DNA of 64,000 nt from positions 186,001-250,000 of the forward strand of contig NZ_VUMM01000001.1 in NCBI RefSeq assembly GCF_009696175.1. Reading direction: 5' to 3'. Numbering within the stretch: the stretch's first letter is position 1; the number at the start of each line of letters is the position of its first letter. This stretch comes from Floccifex porci (GTDB lineage Bacteria > Bacillota_I > Bacilli_A > Erysipelotrichales > Erysipelotrichaceae). Positions 41,904 to 50,126 of this stretch are shown here, piece after piece. Made by a program: the position numbers and the translations under genes. The notes beneath the pieces were generated by a model. It had not been told where the DNA came from. It did no database searches and worked only from the letters and a program-made list of their open reading frames with translations.

Positions 41904-42069
41904 AATCTTCAAGTTCATTATATATATCTTTTATCTCACAGGAGATCAAATAAAGTGCATGGATGATATCAATGAGTTTTTCTTCATTTATATCATCCAT
42001 TAAATTTTTACATTGGATACGTATATCTATATACAATCCTTTTATTTGATTTTTTAAATTTTTATTCAT
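41902..42069 (-). CDS. Small helical protein, 55 residues, unknown
   Basis: The ORF reads MNKNLKNQIKGLYIDIRIQC at its start and ends IYNELED. It is predicted to be two amphipathic helices of about 20 residues, with Leu/Ile spacing like small dimerising proteins such as Spo0E-type regulators, but lacking their SQELD signature. GAAAGGG lies 12 nt before the ATG, a rather distant ribosome site. It stands alone between a convergent HAD gene and the SDR gene. Codon use is similar to the neighbours, but coding status is unproven. Confidence 0.45.
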   Translation of the reverse strand: MNKNLKNQIKGLYIDIRIQCKNLMDDINEEKLIDIIHALYLISCEIKDIYNELED

Positions 42070-42140
42070 ATTTTTTCTTTGCCCTTTCTATCTATAAGAA
42101 TATAGAAAGATTCTGAAGAAAAAATGACATTAATAAAATA

Positions 42141-42911
42141 TTATATTTTTCGAAGCAGATTCCAGAAATTCATTAAAAATGAGGATGGAAACAGCTTCGA
42201 AAAGAAACGATGAAGTGTACATAGTATTCCAGGTGTAGATACTGCAAAATTATGGAAGGCATCGTACAATGCCCTTTTCACTACTTTATCTGTTTTAGAA
42301 GCCAGTGGATAGGATTTTATATCTTTATTTACATCCGATTGTGCATTCTGTATAAATTCTGTGTCTTTGATCCAGTATGGACAGATTGCACAAACATGTA
42401 TCTTATCTTTTTTACATTCCATTCTCAAAGCTCTAGAAAAGCGATATAAGAAAGATTTTGATGCCGCATATATATTTAAATAGGGTAAAGGCTGAAAAGC
42501 TGAGGTTGAGCATATTTGAAGAATATGACTATTCTCTTTCATATAAGGTAAACATATGTAAGTCATATCAATAGCTGCTTTACAGTTTAGATCGATCATC
42601 CAATCGGCTTCTTTTCGACTGATTGTTTTATAATTCCCGATTTTTCCCATTCCAGCTGCATTGATCAATATTTTAATATCTGGTTTTATAAGGTTAATTT
42701 CTCTTTCCAGACAATCCATCTGATTGGTATCACATAAGTCTATACAGACAGGTTTTATTGGTAGATTGCATGTATTTTGAATTTCTATTAAACGATCCAT
42801 TCGTCTGGCTAAGATCCATATTTCATCTAAATCCAAATCCATTTTTTCTAATTGAAATACAAATTCTTTACCTAATCCTGAACTAGCACCGGTTACAATA
42901 GCAATTTTCAT
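42141..42911 (-). CDS. Short-chain dehydrogenase/reductase
   Basis: A 256-residue classical SDR. The cofactor motif is VTGASSGLGKEF (TGxxxGxG, residues about 6-17), NAAG is present as LINAAGMG, and the catalytic Ser and Tyr-x-x-x-Lys appear as CSTSAF and YAASKSF. The C-terminal 40 residues are basic and hydrophobic (LHRFFSKLFPSSFLMNFWNLLRKI), suggesting membrane association as in DltE-like or lipid-acting SDRs. The substrate is unknown. It overlaps the LTA-synthase-like gene by 4 nt, so a role in envelope lipid chemistry is a reasonable guess. Confidence 0.82.
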   Translation of the reverse strand: MKIAIVTGASSGLGKEFVFQLEKMDLDLDEIWILARRMDRLIEIQNTCNLPIKPVCIDLCDTNQMDCLEREINLIKPDIKILINAAGMGKIGNYKTISRKEADWMIDLNCKAAIDMTYICLPYMKENSHILQICSTSAFQPLPYLNIYAASKSFLYRFSRALRMECKKDKIHVCAICPYWIKDTEFIQNAQSDVNKDIKSYPLASKTDKVVKRALYDAFHNFAVSTPGILCTLHRFFSKLFPSSFLMNFWNLLRKI

Positions 42912-44260
42912 AACAAACTCCTGTAAAAATCTGATTTTTTTGTTAACTCTTTATTAAAAGTTTTCGCATTCATTCTCTCTGTTATTGTTTTTTCTGAACT
43001 AAACAGATTGGTTCCTAAACCTGCTCTATCCACTTTATAACCTAAAGAAGCTAAAATGGTAGGATACAGGTCAAAAGTTGTAAAATCTCTATTCTTTGTA
43101 TGATTTGTATGATTCTGTGCATGTATAAAAACATTCCAGACTCTTCTTTTATATTTTTTGTCATACGTTTTATGAATGTATTCAGCAGCCATACTGATAT
43201 GATCTCCCTGAATTACAATAACTGTATCTTCATAAAAATCCTGCTGTTTTAACCATTCCATAAAATCCTGTAAAAGTTCATTCATATGATAAATAGAATT
43301 GGATAAAGATGCTTTAAATTTATTCTTACATGTTTTAGACTGATATCCATATGGATGATGCGTATCCACTGTTAACATCGTAAAATTAAATGGTTTATTT
43401 TCTTTAGATAGTTCTAACAGTTTTTCTTTGGCAAATTCAAATAATTTATCATCCTCAAAGCCCCAGAATTCATGATAATCTTTTTCCAGTTTCCCTTCCC
43501 TTTTTATCTGATTTATATCTTCAACTTCATAATGACCATGTTGAAGATAATAAGATTTTCGACCTCCAAATGCAGCATCCGAGCCAATCATAAACACCTG
43601 ATGATATCCATCTTGTTCTAATACATCTCCTAAACCTTTGATATTTTTTAAAAAAGGAACGTTTTCTTTACAGAATTTATGTCCTAAAGGAAACAATAAT
43701 GGAATTCCACATTCACTTCCTACAATTCCTCCTGTAGTCCATCCCGTACCATTTATAATACGAGCACCTCCAATTTTATCTGTATTAGAAAAAGAAATGT
43801 TCTCTTTGGTCAGCTTTGTCAGGAAAGGAACCAGATCCTCTTTACTGTTTCCTCCATCTTTTTCTAAAGCGTAGGTGGTTTCCATCGATTCTAAATATAT
43901 ATGAATCAGATTCATTTTCTTTTCAGGACTTTTAATATTTCCCTGGTGAAATTCCGATTCAAATACATCACTTGTCTGAAACTGATGGAAAATATAAGGA
44001 ACAATCTGAATTTGAATAATTGCATACAGCATGCTTGCCAAAAAAATAAAAACATTCAGCCAGAAAGGCATAAAATAAAAAGGAATGGATAAAGCTAAAG
44101 ATGGAATCAAACATTTTTTTATCCAATCTGATATAAACTGTGTATTGGTTCCTTCCAGTGGTACTTTTAAATGATATACAATCTGTTCAAAACAGGATAA
44201 ACCAAAATAAGAAAAAGCCCATCGAGAGGAAAAAGCACATAAAAAACCGATAAATATCAA
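42908..44260 (-). CDS. LTA synthase-like sulfatase-fold phosphoglycerol transferase
   Basis: A 450-residue protein with about three N-terminal membrane helices and an extracellular alkaline-phosphatase/sulfatase domain. Marks are LIHIYLESMETTY, the catalytic-Thr region NGTGWTTGGIVGSECGIPLL, MIGSDAAFGG, LTVDTHHPYG and VIQGDHISM. These fit the MdoB/LtaS family, which transfers phosphoglycerol to a glycolipid or glycan. LtaS usually has five helices, so this is a short relative. The start is TTG 44260 (AGGAGG 6 nt upstream); a longer reading frame intrudes into the M20 gene. Confidence 0.85.
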   Translation of the reverse strand: MIFIGFLCAFSSRWAFSYFGLSCFEQIVYHLKVPLEGTNTQFISDWIKKCLIPSLALSIPFYFMPFWLNVFIFLASMLYAIIQIQIVPYIFHQFQTSDVFESEFHQGNIKSPEKKMNLIHIYLESMETTYALEKDGGNSKEDLVPFLTKLTKENISFSNTDKIGGARIINGTGWTTGGIVGSECGIPLLFPLGHKFCKENVPFLKNIKGLGDVLEQDGYHQVFMIGSDAAFGGRKSYYLQHGHYEVEDINQIKREGKLEKDYHEFWGFEDDKLFEFAKEKLLELSKENKPFNFTMLTVDTHHPYGYQSKTCKNKFKASLSNSIYHMNELLQDFMEWLKQQDFYEDTVIVIQGDHISMAAEYIHKTYDKKYKRRVWNVFIHAQNHTNHTKNRDFTTFDLYPTILASLGYKVDRAGLGTNLFSSEKTITERMNAKTFNKELTKKSDFYRSLL

Positions 44261-44288
44261 AATAATCCTCCTGTATTCATAATTCCTG

Positions 44289-45464
44289 TTAACAGTTCTC
44301 TTCCAGCCAGCGTGTTGCACAATGTGCCAGATAAGCAGGACCACTGATTAGAACATCTTCATTGAATACAACTTTAGGATGATGTTGAGCATAGACTTCT
44401 CTACCATCTGTAAATCCAGCTGACAAATACATATAGGCTCCTGGAATCTTTTGCAGGATTACAGCCAAATCATCACTTGCCCCTGCATGGATTCCATTGA
44501 TTCCCATCTGATTTTCAACCGGTAGTTCTTTCATATATTTCACAAAATCATCGACTGATTTTTTATCGCAGATTAGAGGAGGTGTACCACTTGTTAAAAT
44601 GACTTTTGCACTCCCTCTAAAAGAAGCTGCTATTGAACTGGAAACTTCATTTAGTCTTTTTAATATGAATTCTCTTTGTTCATTGTTATCACAACGTAAA
44701 GTACCATATAATTTGGCTTCATTGGGAATGATATTTCCTGCATCCCCAGCTTCAATTTTTCCAATGGTAAGAACATTAGCTGTGTTGCTGGTAACTTCTC
44801 GAGCAATGATGCTTTCTAAAGCCAGAACAAGATGACAGGCAATATTAATAGGATCGATTCCCGATTCAGGATAGGCTCCATGACTTCCCTTTCCAATAAT
44901 TTCAATAGTAAAATTATCACTGGAATTCATCATAGTAGAAGAATCGTTATACATAAACAGACCAACAGGTGTATTTCCTGAACTGACATGGTATGCTAAA
45001 CAGACATCTGGTTCTGGATCTGACAACAATCCATGAGCCACCATATCTTTAGATCCCATAAAAGTTTCTTCTCCTGGCTGAAACATTAATTTTATACATC
45101 CTTTCAGAGATCCTTCATTTTCTTTTAACATTTTTGCAGCAGTTAACATCATAGCTCCATGAAAATCATGTCCACATGTATGTGCGTTTTCACATTGTGA
45201 ACGAAATGGAAGTTCACTTTCCTCTTTCATTGGTAAGGCATCCACATCACTTCTTAAAAGAATCGTTTTCCCTGACTGTTTTCCTAAAGTCACAACAATT
45301 CCACTTCCACATCTTACAGGCTGACAACCAATTTCTAAGATCTGTTTTTCGATATAATTCATCGTTTGTGTACAATTTAAACCAATTTCTGGAATCTGAT
45401 GTAAAAAACGACGATGAGAAAGAGATTCATCAAATAATTCTTTGCTTCTTTTTAAATAATCCAT
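44289..45464 (-). CDS. M20-family amidohydrolase (peptidase/deacylase)
   Basis: A 391-residue M20D-type amidohydrolase. HRRFLHQIPEIG at the start, LLRSDVDALPMKEESELPF, ENAHTCGHDFHGAMML (metal-binding Cys and His), MFQPGEET and the dimerisation insert DNFTIEIIGKGSHGAYPESG are conserved. Family members remove acyl groups from amino acids such as N-acyl-diaminopimelate, hippurate or indole-acetyl conjugates. The natural substrate is undetermined. GGAGGAAAT lies before the ATG. It precedes the LtaS-like gene by 28 nt. Confidence 0.87.
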   Translation of the reverse strand: MDYLKRSKELFDESLSHRRFLHQIPEIGLNCTQTMNYIEKQILEIGCQPVRCGSGIVVTLGKQSGKTILLRSDVDALPMKEESELPFRSQCENAHTCGHDFHGAMMLTAAKMLKENEGSLKGCIKLMFQPGEETFMGSKDMVAHGLLSDPEPDVCLAYHVSSGNTPVGLFMYNDSSTMMNSSDNFTIEIIGKGSHGAYPESGIDPINIACHLVLALESIIAREVTSNTANVLTIGKIEAGDAGNIIPNEAKLYGTLRCDNNEQREFILKRLNEVSSSIAASFRGSAKVILTSGTPPLICDKKSVDDFVKYMKELPVENQMGINGIHAGASDDLAVILQKIPGAYMYLSAGFTDGREVYAQHHPKVVFNEDVLISGPAYLAHCATRWLEENC

Positions 45465-45473
45465 ATTTCCTCC

Positions 45474-46202
45474 TTATCCATCACAAAAATCCCATTGTGT
45501 GATAATTTCATTTGTATATATATTTCGTATACTATTAAAGATAACTGTCTGATTTCTCCATAAATTCTGATCCATATGAAAATGTCCAAAATACCAGTGA
45601 GAATAATAGCTTCTTTGATAGATCGAATCTAAAAATAAATTTAATTCCAATTCATTGAGTCCAGCATCTTTGATTTTATTTTTTATTTTAAGATAATAAA
45701 TGGTTTGATTGGGAGCTGTATGCGTTAAAATATAGTCTATATTATATTTATATCGAATCAGATTGTTTTTTGCATTCTCATATTCTTTTTGTACAGGCAT
45801 TTCTTGTATCCACCATGAAATATCCTGTAGACGATATTTTTTATCAATGGAAAATCCGCCACCAAAAACAAAATAAGTATGATTTTCAACTGTAAATACT
45901 TCTCCACGAAGCAGATGAATGACATTTTTTCTTATAAAGTGTACATTCCCTCCATTCCATTTTTTTACTGGATATGTATTTAATAAATTAAAATTTTCAT
46001 GATTCCCATCAATGAAACAGACTGTATAACAACGTGTCTGCAGCCAGTCAAGAAACTGTTCTTCATTATATTCTGGCCCATACCAGAAACCCATTCCAAA
46101 ATCACCTGTAACCAGTAAAATATCCTGTTCTTTTAAAATTGGATCAATATAATGTATCCACTTTTCCTGATTACCATGTATATCTCCTGTTACGTAAACC
46201 AT
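45474..46202 (-). CDS. Calcineurin-like metallophosphoesterase
   Basis: A 242-residue metallophosphoesterase. The five metal-binding motifs are visible: YVTGDIHGN (D, H), LVTGDFGMG (GD), FIDGNHENF (GNHE), LTHTAPN (H) and YFGHFHMD (GHxH). Such enzymes cleave phosphodi- or monoesters with two metals. The short, cap-less form is common in gut Bacillota with unknown substrates. A promoter with TATAAT at 46228-46223 lies 21 nt upstream. The M20 gene follows after 9 nt. Confidence 0.85.
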   Translation of the reverse strand: MVYVTGDIHGNQEKWIHYIDPILKEQDILLVTGDFGMGFWYGPEYNEEQFLDWLQTRCYTVCFIDGNHENFNLLNTYPVKKWNGGNVHFIRKNVIHLLRGEVFTVENHTYFVFGGGFSIDKKYRLQDISWWIQEMPVQKEYENAKNNLIRYKYNIDYILTHTAPNQTIYYLKIKNKIKDAGLNELELNLFLDSIYQRSYYSHWYFGHFHMDQNLWRNQTVIFNSIRNIYTNEIITQWDFCDG

Positions 46203-46277
46203 ATAAACCTGCTTGAAACTATATTATAGAATAAAATCTGGTAATATGAAATACATATACTTTGAATATTTGAATTC

Positions 46278-46306
46278 CCGTAAATTTATGATATGTTTAT
46301 TTACGG
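46278..46306 (+). repeat. Inverted repeat covering the pdxK leader and ribosome site
   Basis: CCGTAAAT (46278-46285) and ATTTACGG (46299-46306) are perfect 8-nt arms with 13 nt between. The right arm runs into the GGTGAT ribosome site 8 nt before the ATG, so it could be an operator or an RNA hairpin that limits translation. Confidence 0.5.
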
Positions 46307-46313
46307 TGATATT

Positions 46314-47147
46314 ATGAACCATAATCAACAGAAAAAAATAGCTTTGATCAATGATTATACAGGTTTTGGAAGATGTTCCATTTCTGTCAGCCTACCAATT
46401 ATATCAAAAATGAAAATACAATGCTGCCCACTTCCCACTTCAATCTTTTCCAATCATACTGGATACGATTCTCATTTCTGTTTTGATTTTACAAAATACA
46501 TGAAATCGTATATGGAAGAATGGATCAAATTGGATTTACGTTTTAATGGTATATTAACCGGGTATTTAGGCTCTTTAGAACAGATTCGCTTTGTATTAGA
46601 ATTTATTGACCAGTTTAAAAAAGAAAATACTCTTGTCATAGTGGATCCAGTCATGGGAGACAATGGCAAAATATATAAAAATTATTCAAAAGAAATGACT
46701 GAAAATATGTATAAACTTATACAAAAAGCTGATATTATCACTCCAAATCTTACAGAGGCCTGTATATTATGCAATATGAATTATAAAGAAGACTGGACAG
46801 AAAAGGAAATAGAAACGATAGCCAGAAAACTAGCTCAAATGGGTCCTGATAAAGTGGTAATTACAGGTATGTGTAAAGAAGATTCGATCTATAACTATTA
46901 TTACCAAACAAATGATAGTGGGTGGATCCAAACAAAAAGGATGGGAATATCTAGAGCAGGTACTGGCGATTTATTCTCAAGTATTATTGCAGCCGATGCC
47001 ATTCATGGAGTTTCCTTTGAACAATCCATTTTAAAAGCCACTCATTTTATCTCAAAATGCATTGAAAAAGCAATTGAAATGGATATACCCTATATGGATG
47101 GAGTTCCCTTTGAAGAAGTTTTAGATGAATTACAGGAGGAAATATGA
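46314..47147 (+). CDS. pdxK: Pyridoxal/pyridoxine kinase
   Basis: A 277-residue ribokinase-fold kinase that phosphorylates pyridoxal or pyridoxamine to the vitamin B6 coenzyme form. ALINDYTGFGRCSISVSLPI, VDPVMGDNGKIY, DIITPNLTEA and the anion-hole GISRAGTGDLFSSI (catalytic Asp) are characteristic. I start at ATG 46314, where GGTGAT is 4 nt upstream; ATG 46293 lies within the inverted repeat and has no ribosome site. It overlaps the radical SAM gene by 4 nt. Confidence 0.88.
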   Translation: MNHNQQKKIALINDYTGFGRCSISVSLPIISKMKIQCCPLPTSIFSNHTGYDSHFCFDFTKYMKSYMEEWIKLDLRFNGILTGYLGSLEQIRFVLEFIDQFKKENTLVIVDPVMGDNGKIYKNYSKEMTENMYKLIQKADIITPNLTEACILCNMNYKEDWTEKEIETIARKLAQMGPDKVVITGMCKEDSIYNYYYQTNDSGWIQTKRMGISRAGTGDLFSSIIAADAIHGVSFEQSILKATHFISKCIEKAIEMDIPYMDGVPFEEVLDELQEEI

Positions 47148-47761
47148 AAAAAGATTTTACAATTTTATATCCAGCTCATGAAAATATATATGTAAATGTA
47201 ACCAATCGCTGTCCTTTTAACTGTACTTTCTGTTTGAGGCAGTCTATGGATAGTGTTTATGGAAATGAAAAGTCTTTATGGCTTACCAAAGAACCTTCTG
47301 TTGAAGAAGTCATTGATGCCTTTAAACAAAGGGATATAAGTTCTTATAAAGAAATTGTATTTTGCGGATTTGGAGAACCCACAGAAAGATTATATGACAT
47401 ATTTGAAATTTGTGATTATTTGAAACAGAACTATGATAAACCCATTCGTATCAATACCAATGGAATGGCAAATCTGATTTGGAATAAAGATACAACAAAA
47501 GATTTTAAAAATCGTATTGATATTGTTTCGGTCAGCTTAAATCATCCAGATAAAAATAAATATCAGAAACTGGTTCGTTCTAAGTTTGGTATAAAAACAC
47601 ATGAAGCAATGTTAGAATTTGTAAAAGAGGTAAAAAAATATGTATCCAAAGTTGTTTTAACAACGGTAGATACCACTTTATCAAAAGAAGAAGAAAAACT
47701 TTGTCAGAAAATCTGTGATGAATTACAGGTAGAATATCGTATACGACCATATGAAGAATAA
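47144..47761 (+). CDS. TatD-associated radical SAM protein
   Basis: A 205-residue minimal radical SAM protein. The cluster motif is TNRCPFNCTFCLRQ (CxxxCxxC), followed by IVFCGFGEPTERL and IRINTNGMANL. This is the TatD-family-associated type (TIGR04038), whose reaction is unknown. It lacks auxiliary cluster domains. Its pairing with pdxK by a 4-nt overlap, rather than with a TatD nuclease, is unusual. A perfect 30-nt palindrome contains its stop. Confidence 0.8.
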   Translation: MKKDFTILYPAHENIYVNVTNRCPFNCTFCLRQSMDSVYGNEKSLWLTKEPSVEEVIDAFKQRDISSYKEIVFCGFGEPTERLYDIFEICDYLKQNYDKPIRINTNGMANLIWNKDTTKDFKNRIDIVSVSLNHPDKNKYQKLVRSKFGIKTHEAMLEFVKEVKKYVSKVVLTTVDTTLSKEEEKLCQKICDELQVEYRIRPYEE

Positions 47762-47785
47762 AACCGGGTTAACCCGGTTTTATTC
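47756..47785. terminator. Perfect palindromic bidirectional terminator
   Basis: GAATAAAACCGGGTT is followed by its exact complement. The stem is flanked by A and T runs so it works in both directions. It contains the stop codons of the radical SAM gene (plus) and pta (minus). Confidence 0.9.
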
Positions 47786-48766
47786 ATTAAAATATTTATA
47801 TTTCTGGTAAGCAATAACAACAGCCATTTTATAGATTCCTTTGGCATCCACTCCTCTGGACAGATCAGAGATTGGTGCATTTAATCCTTGTGTGACCGGT
47901 CCAATGGCTTCCCATCCACCTAATCGAGCAGCGACTTTATATCCAATGTTGGAACTGGATAAATTCGGGAAAATAAAAGTGTTGGCACAGCCTGCCACTT
48001 TTGAATCTGGCGCTTTTAGTCTGGCAACTTCTGGTACGATTGCACAATCAAATTGCATCTCACCATCTACATCAAAATCTAAAGGCATACGTTTCAATCG
48101 CTTTTTGGCTTCTGACATTTTTTCAACACAGGCACCTCCTGCACTTCCAAAAGAGGAATAAGACAACATCGCAACTTTTGGATCAATGTCAAATATTTCT
48201 TTTGCGGTTTTCGCAGTCTGCAATGCAATTTCTACTAAATCATCTGCAGATGGATCTAAATTTATCGTACAGTCTGCCATGATATATTGTTTACCATCTT
48301 TTCGAAGCAAGAAACAGGAACTTACTAAGCTTTGACCTGGTGCAGGTTTAATCAATTGTAAAGCTGGTCTTAATACATCCGCAGTTGGATGTAAGCATCC
48401 ACCTAACAAACCATCTAAATATTTCTGTTCAACCAACATAGAACCAAAATAACTGATATCTTCCAGTAAATATTTTTTACATGTTTCTAAATCCCATTTT
48501 CCTCGACGAATGGATACCATACGCAAAGCCAGTTTATCAATGTCATTAAATTTTTTTGGATTTATTATTTCAATACCATCTATATTGAATCCAAATTTTT
48601 TTGCGTTTTCTAAGATTTCATTTTCATCTCCTAATAGTACAGGAACAAGAGTATTATGTTCTTTTAAATAATAAACCGCTTCCAGTACACGGGCATCTTC
48701 TCCTTCCATAAATCCGACACGGATTCCTTTTCCTTGAATGAATTTTTCTAAAGTATCTGTAATCAT
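47780..48766 (-). CDS. pta: Phosphate acetyltransferase
   Basis: Pta (328 residues) interconverts acetyl-CoA and acetyl phosphate, feeding acetate kinase for ATP. MLSYSSFGSAGGACVEKM, FPNLSSSNIGYKVAARLG and QGLNAPISDLSRG are the family signature. The length is that of short Pta without the regulatory N-terminal domain. Butyryl-transferring Ptb is a relative, but these motifs favour acetyl. The ribosome site is AGGAGATAAACT. It sits next to HU, and no ack gene is in the window. Confidence 0.9.
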   Translation of the reverse strand: MITDTLEKFIQGKGIRVGFMEGEDARVLEAVYYLKEHNTLVPVLLGDENEILENAKKFGFNIDGIEIINPKKFNDIDKLALRMVSIRRGKWDLETCKKYLLEDISYFGSMLVEQKYLDGLLGGCLHPTADVLRPALQLIKPAPGQSLVSSCFLLRKDGKQYIMADCTINLDPSADDLVEIALQTAKTAKEIFDIDPKVAMLSYSSFGSAGGACVEKMSEAKKRLKRMPLDFDVDGEMQFDCAIVPEVARLKAPDSKVAGCANTFIFPNLSSSNIGYKVAARLGGWEAIGPVTQGLNAPISDLSRGVDAKGIYKMAVVIAYQKYKYFNE

Positions 48767-48805
48767 ATAGTTTATCTCCTAATTCTATTTTAAAACAAAA
48801 TAAGC

Positions 48806-48831
48806 TAAAAAAAAATCCTCTATTGAGGATT
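48806..48831 (-). terminator. Terminator of the HU operon
   Basis: AATCCTC/GAGGATT with a 4-nt loop, followed on the minus strand by a run of 8 T. The stem overlaps the HU stop. Confidence 0.85.
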
Positions 48832-49117
48832 ATTGATTACATTTTTGTTTCAAGGTAGAACTGGCACGAAACTTGATGGTATTTCTTTTTGGAATTGTCA
48901 TTGCTTCCAGTGTTCTTGGATTGATGCCATTTCTTTCTTTTCTTTCAAAGATTTCAAATTTTCCAAAAGATGAAATATCTGCTATTCCTCCCTGTGCTAA
49001 ACAAGAAGAAATTTCATCAAAAATTAAATCAATGACTAAAGAACTTTCACTTTTGTTTAAATTAAAATGCTGCATTAAAGTCTGTGATAAAGATTCTTTA
49101 TTGACATATTTAGCCAT
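48830..49117 (-). CDS. hup: HU-family DNA-binding protein
   Basis: A 95-residue histone-like protein, with the HU dimer fold pattern: NKESLSQTLMQHFNLNKSES, then DISSFGKFEIFERKERNGINPRT and IPKRNTIKFRASSTLKQKC. The GRNP arm motif reads GINP here, and the arms are short of the usual Pro63 context, so it is a divergent HU. It bends DNA and compacts the nucleoid. It is the last gene of the der-gpsA operon, which is an unusual location; Bacillus hup is near gpsA as well. Confidence 0.88.
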   Translation of the reverse strand: MAKYVNKESLSQTLMQHFNLNKSESSLVIDLIFDEISSCLAQGGIADISSFGKFEIFERKERNGINPRTLEAMTIPKRNTIKFRASSTLKQKCNQ

Positions 49118-49118
49118 C

Positions 49119-50114
49119 TTAAAACTCCTGTTTTAATTCTCTTAACATTAAATCATTGGCACAGGTTTTAGGTTCTTTTCCTTCATATAAAATCTGATAA
49201 ACTTCTTCACAGATTGGCATTTCAATATTGTTTTCTTTTGCGATTTTATGAACAATTTTAGCCGTACGAACCCCTTCTACTGTCTTTTTATTGGTTCTAA
49301 AGAAATCGGTAACATCATTTTCTTTTCCAATTTTATAACCGGCTTCAAAATTACGCGAATGTACACTGGTACACGTAACAATTAGATCCCCTACACCAGT
49401 CAAACCTATGTAAGTCTGATATTTTCCTCCAAAATATGTACCAAAACGTATCATTTCCTGAAGACCTCTGGTAATCAAAGCTGCACGAGTGTTATCCTGA
49501 TAACCCAGTCCAGCAATAATACCTGAAGCAATTGCCATAACATTTTTAATCGCAACGCCTAATTCACTTCCAATTTCATCATTTCCTGTATAAATTCTTA
49601 AATAATGATTTGAAAATAATTCCTGCACAGTTTTAGCATCTTCTAAATTCTGGCTGACAGAATCAATGGAAGTTAGTAAACGGATAACCACTTCTTCTGC
49701 ATGACTTGGTCCAATTAGAGAAACAACCGAACTTAAATGTTTGCTTGATATACTTCTACGGATTACTTCCGACATTCTTTCATTTGTTTCTGGATGAAAT
49801 CCTTTCGCAACATTGATAACTATAACTTTTTTAGTCAGCAAAAAGTCAATCTTTTGACAAATGGATTCAATGGCAAAAGTAGGAACAGCCAGCAAAACTA
49901 TATCTGCCTCTTTAACGACTTCAATATCTGTTGTTGCTTTCAATTCTGGATTTAATTGTACCCCTTCAAAAAATACAGAATTCTGATGATTTTCATTAAT
50001 ATCACGAACCTGGCTTTCTTCGATTCCATAAATGATAACGTCATGATGATTATCCTGAAGAACCTGCGCTAAAGCAGTTCCCCAGCTTCCACTTCCTATA
50101 ATAACGGTTTTCAT
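49119..50114 (-). CDS. gpsA: Glycerol-3-phosphate dehydrogenase (NAD(P)+)
   Basis: GpsA (331 residues) reduces dihydroxyacetone phosphate to sn-glycerol-3-phosphate for phospholipids. The N-terminal nucleotide motif is VIIGSGSWGTALAQVL, followed by VLLAVPTFAIESI, VINVAKGF, and the catalytic GVAIKNVMAIASGI and LTGVGDLIVTC segments. The order der-gpsA-hup is conserved in Bacillus. The gap to HU is 1 nt. Confidence 0.94.
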   Translation of the reverse strand: MKTVIIGSGSWGTALAQVLQDNHHDVIIYGIEESQVRDINENHQNSVFFEGVQLNPELKATTDIEVVKEADIVLLAVPTFAIESICQKIDFLLTKKVIVINVAKGFHPETNERMSEVIRRSISSKHLSSVVSLIGPSHAEEVVIRLLTSIDSVSQNLEDAKTVQELFSNHYLRIYTGNDEIGSELGVAIKNVMAIASGIIAGLGYQDNTRAALITRGLQEMIRFGTYFGGKYQTYIGLTGVGDLIVTCTSVHSRNFEAGYKIGKENDVTDFFRTNKKTVEGVRTAKIVHKIAKENNIEMPICEEVYQILYEGKEPKTCANDLMLRELKQEF

Positions 50115-50126
50115 AGAACTTCCTTT

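Noticed and set aside
44261-44344. N-terminal extension of the LTA synthase-like ORF
   Set aside because: It reads through the M20 gene. AGGAGG followed by TTG 44260 gives the normal position of the first membrane helix.
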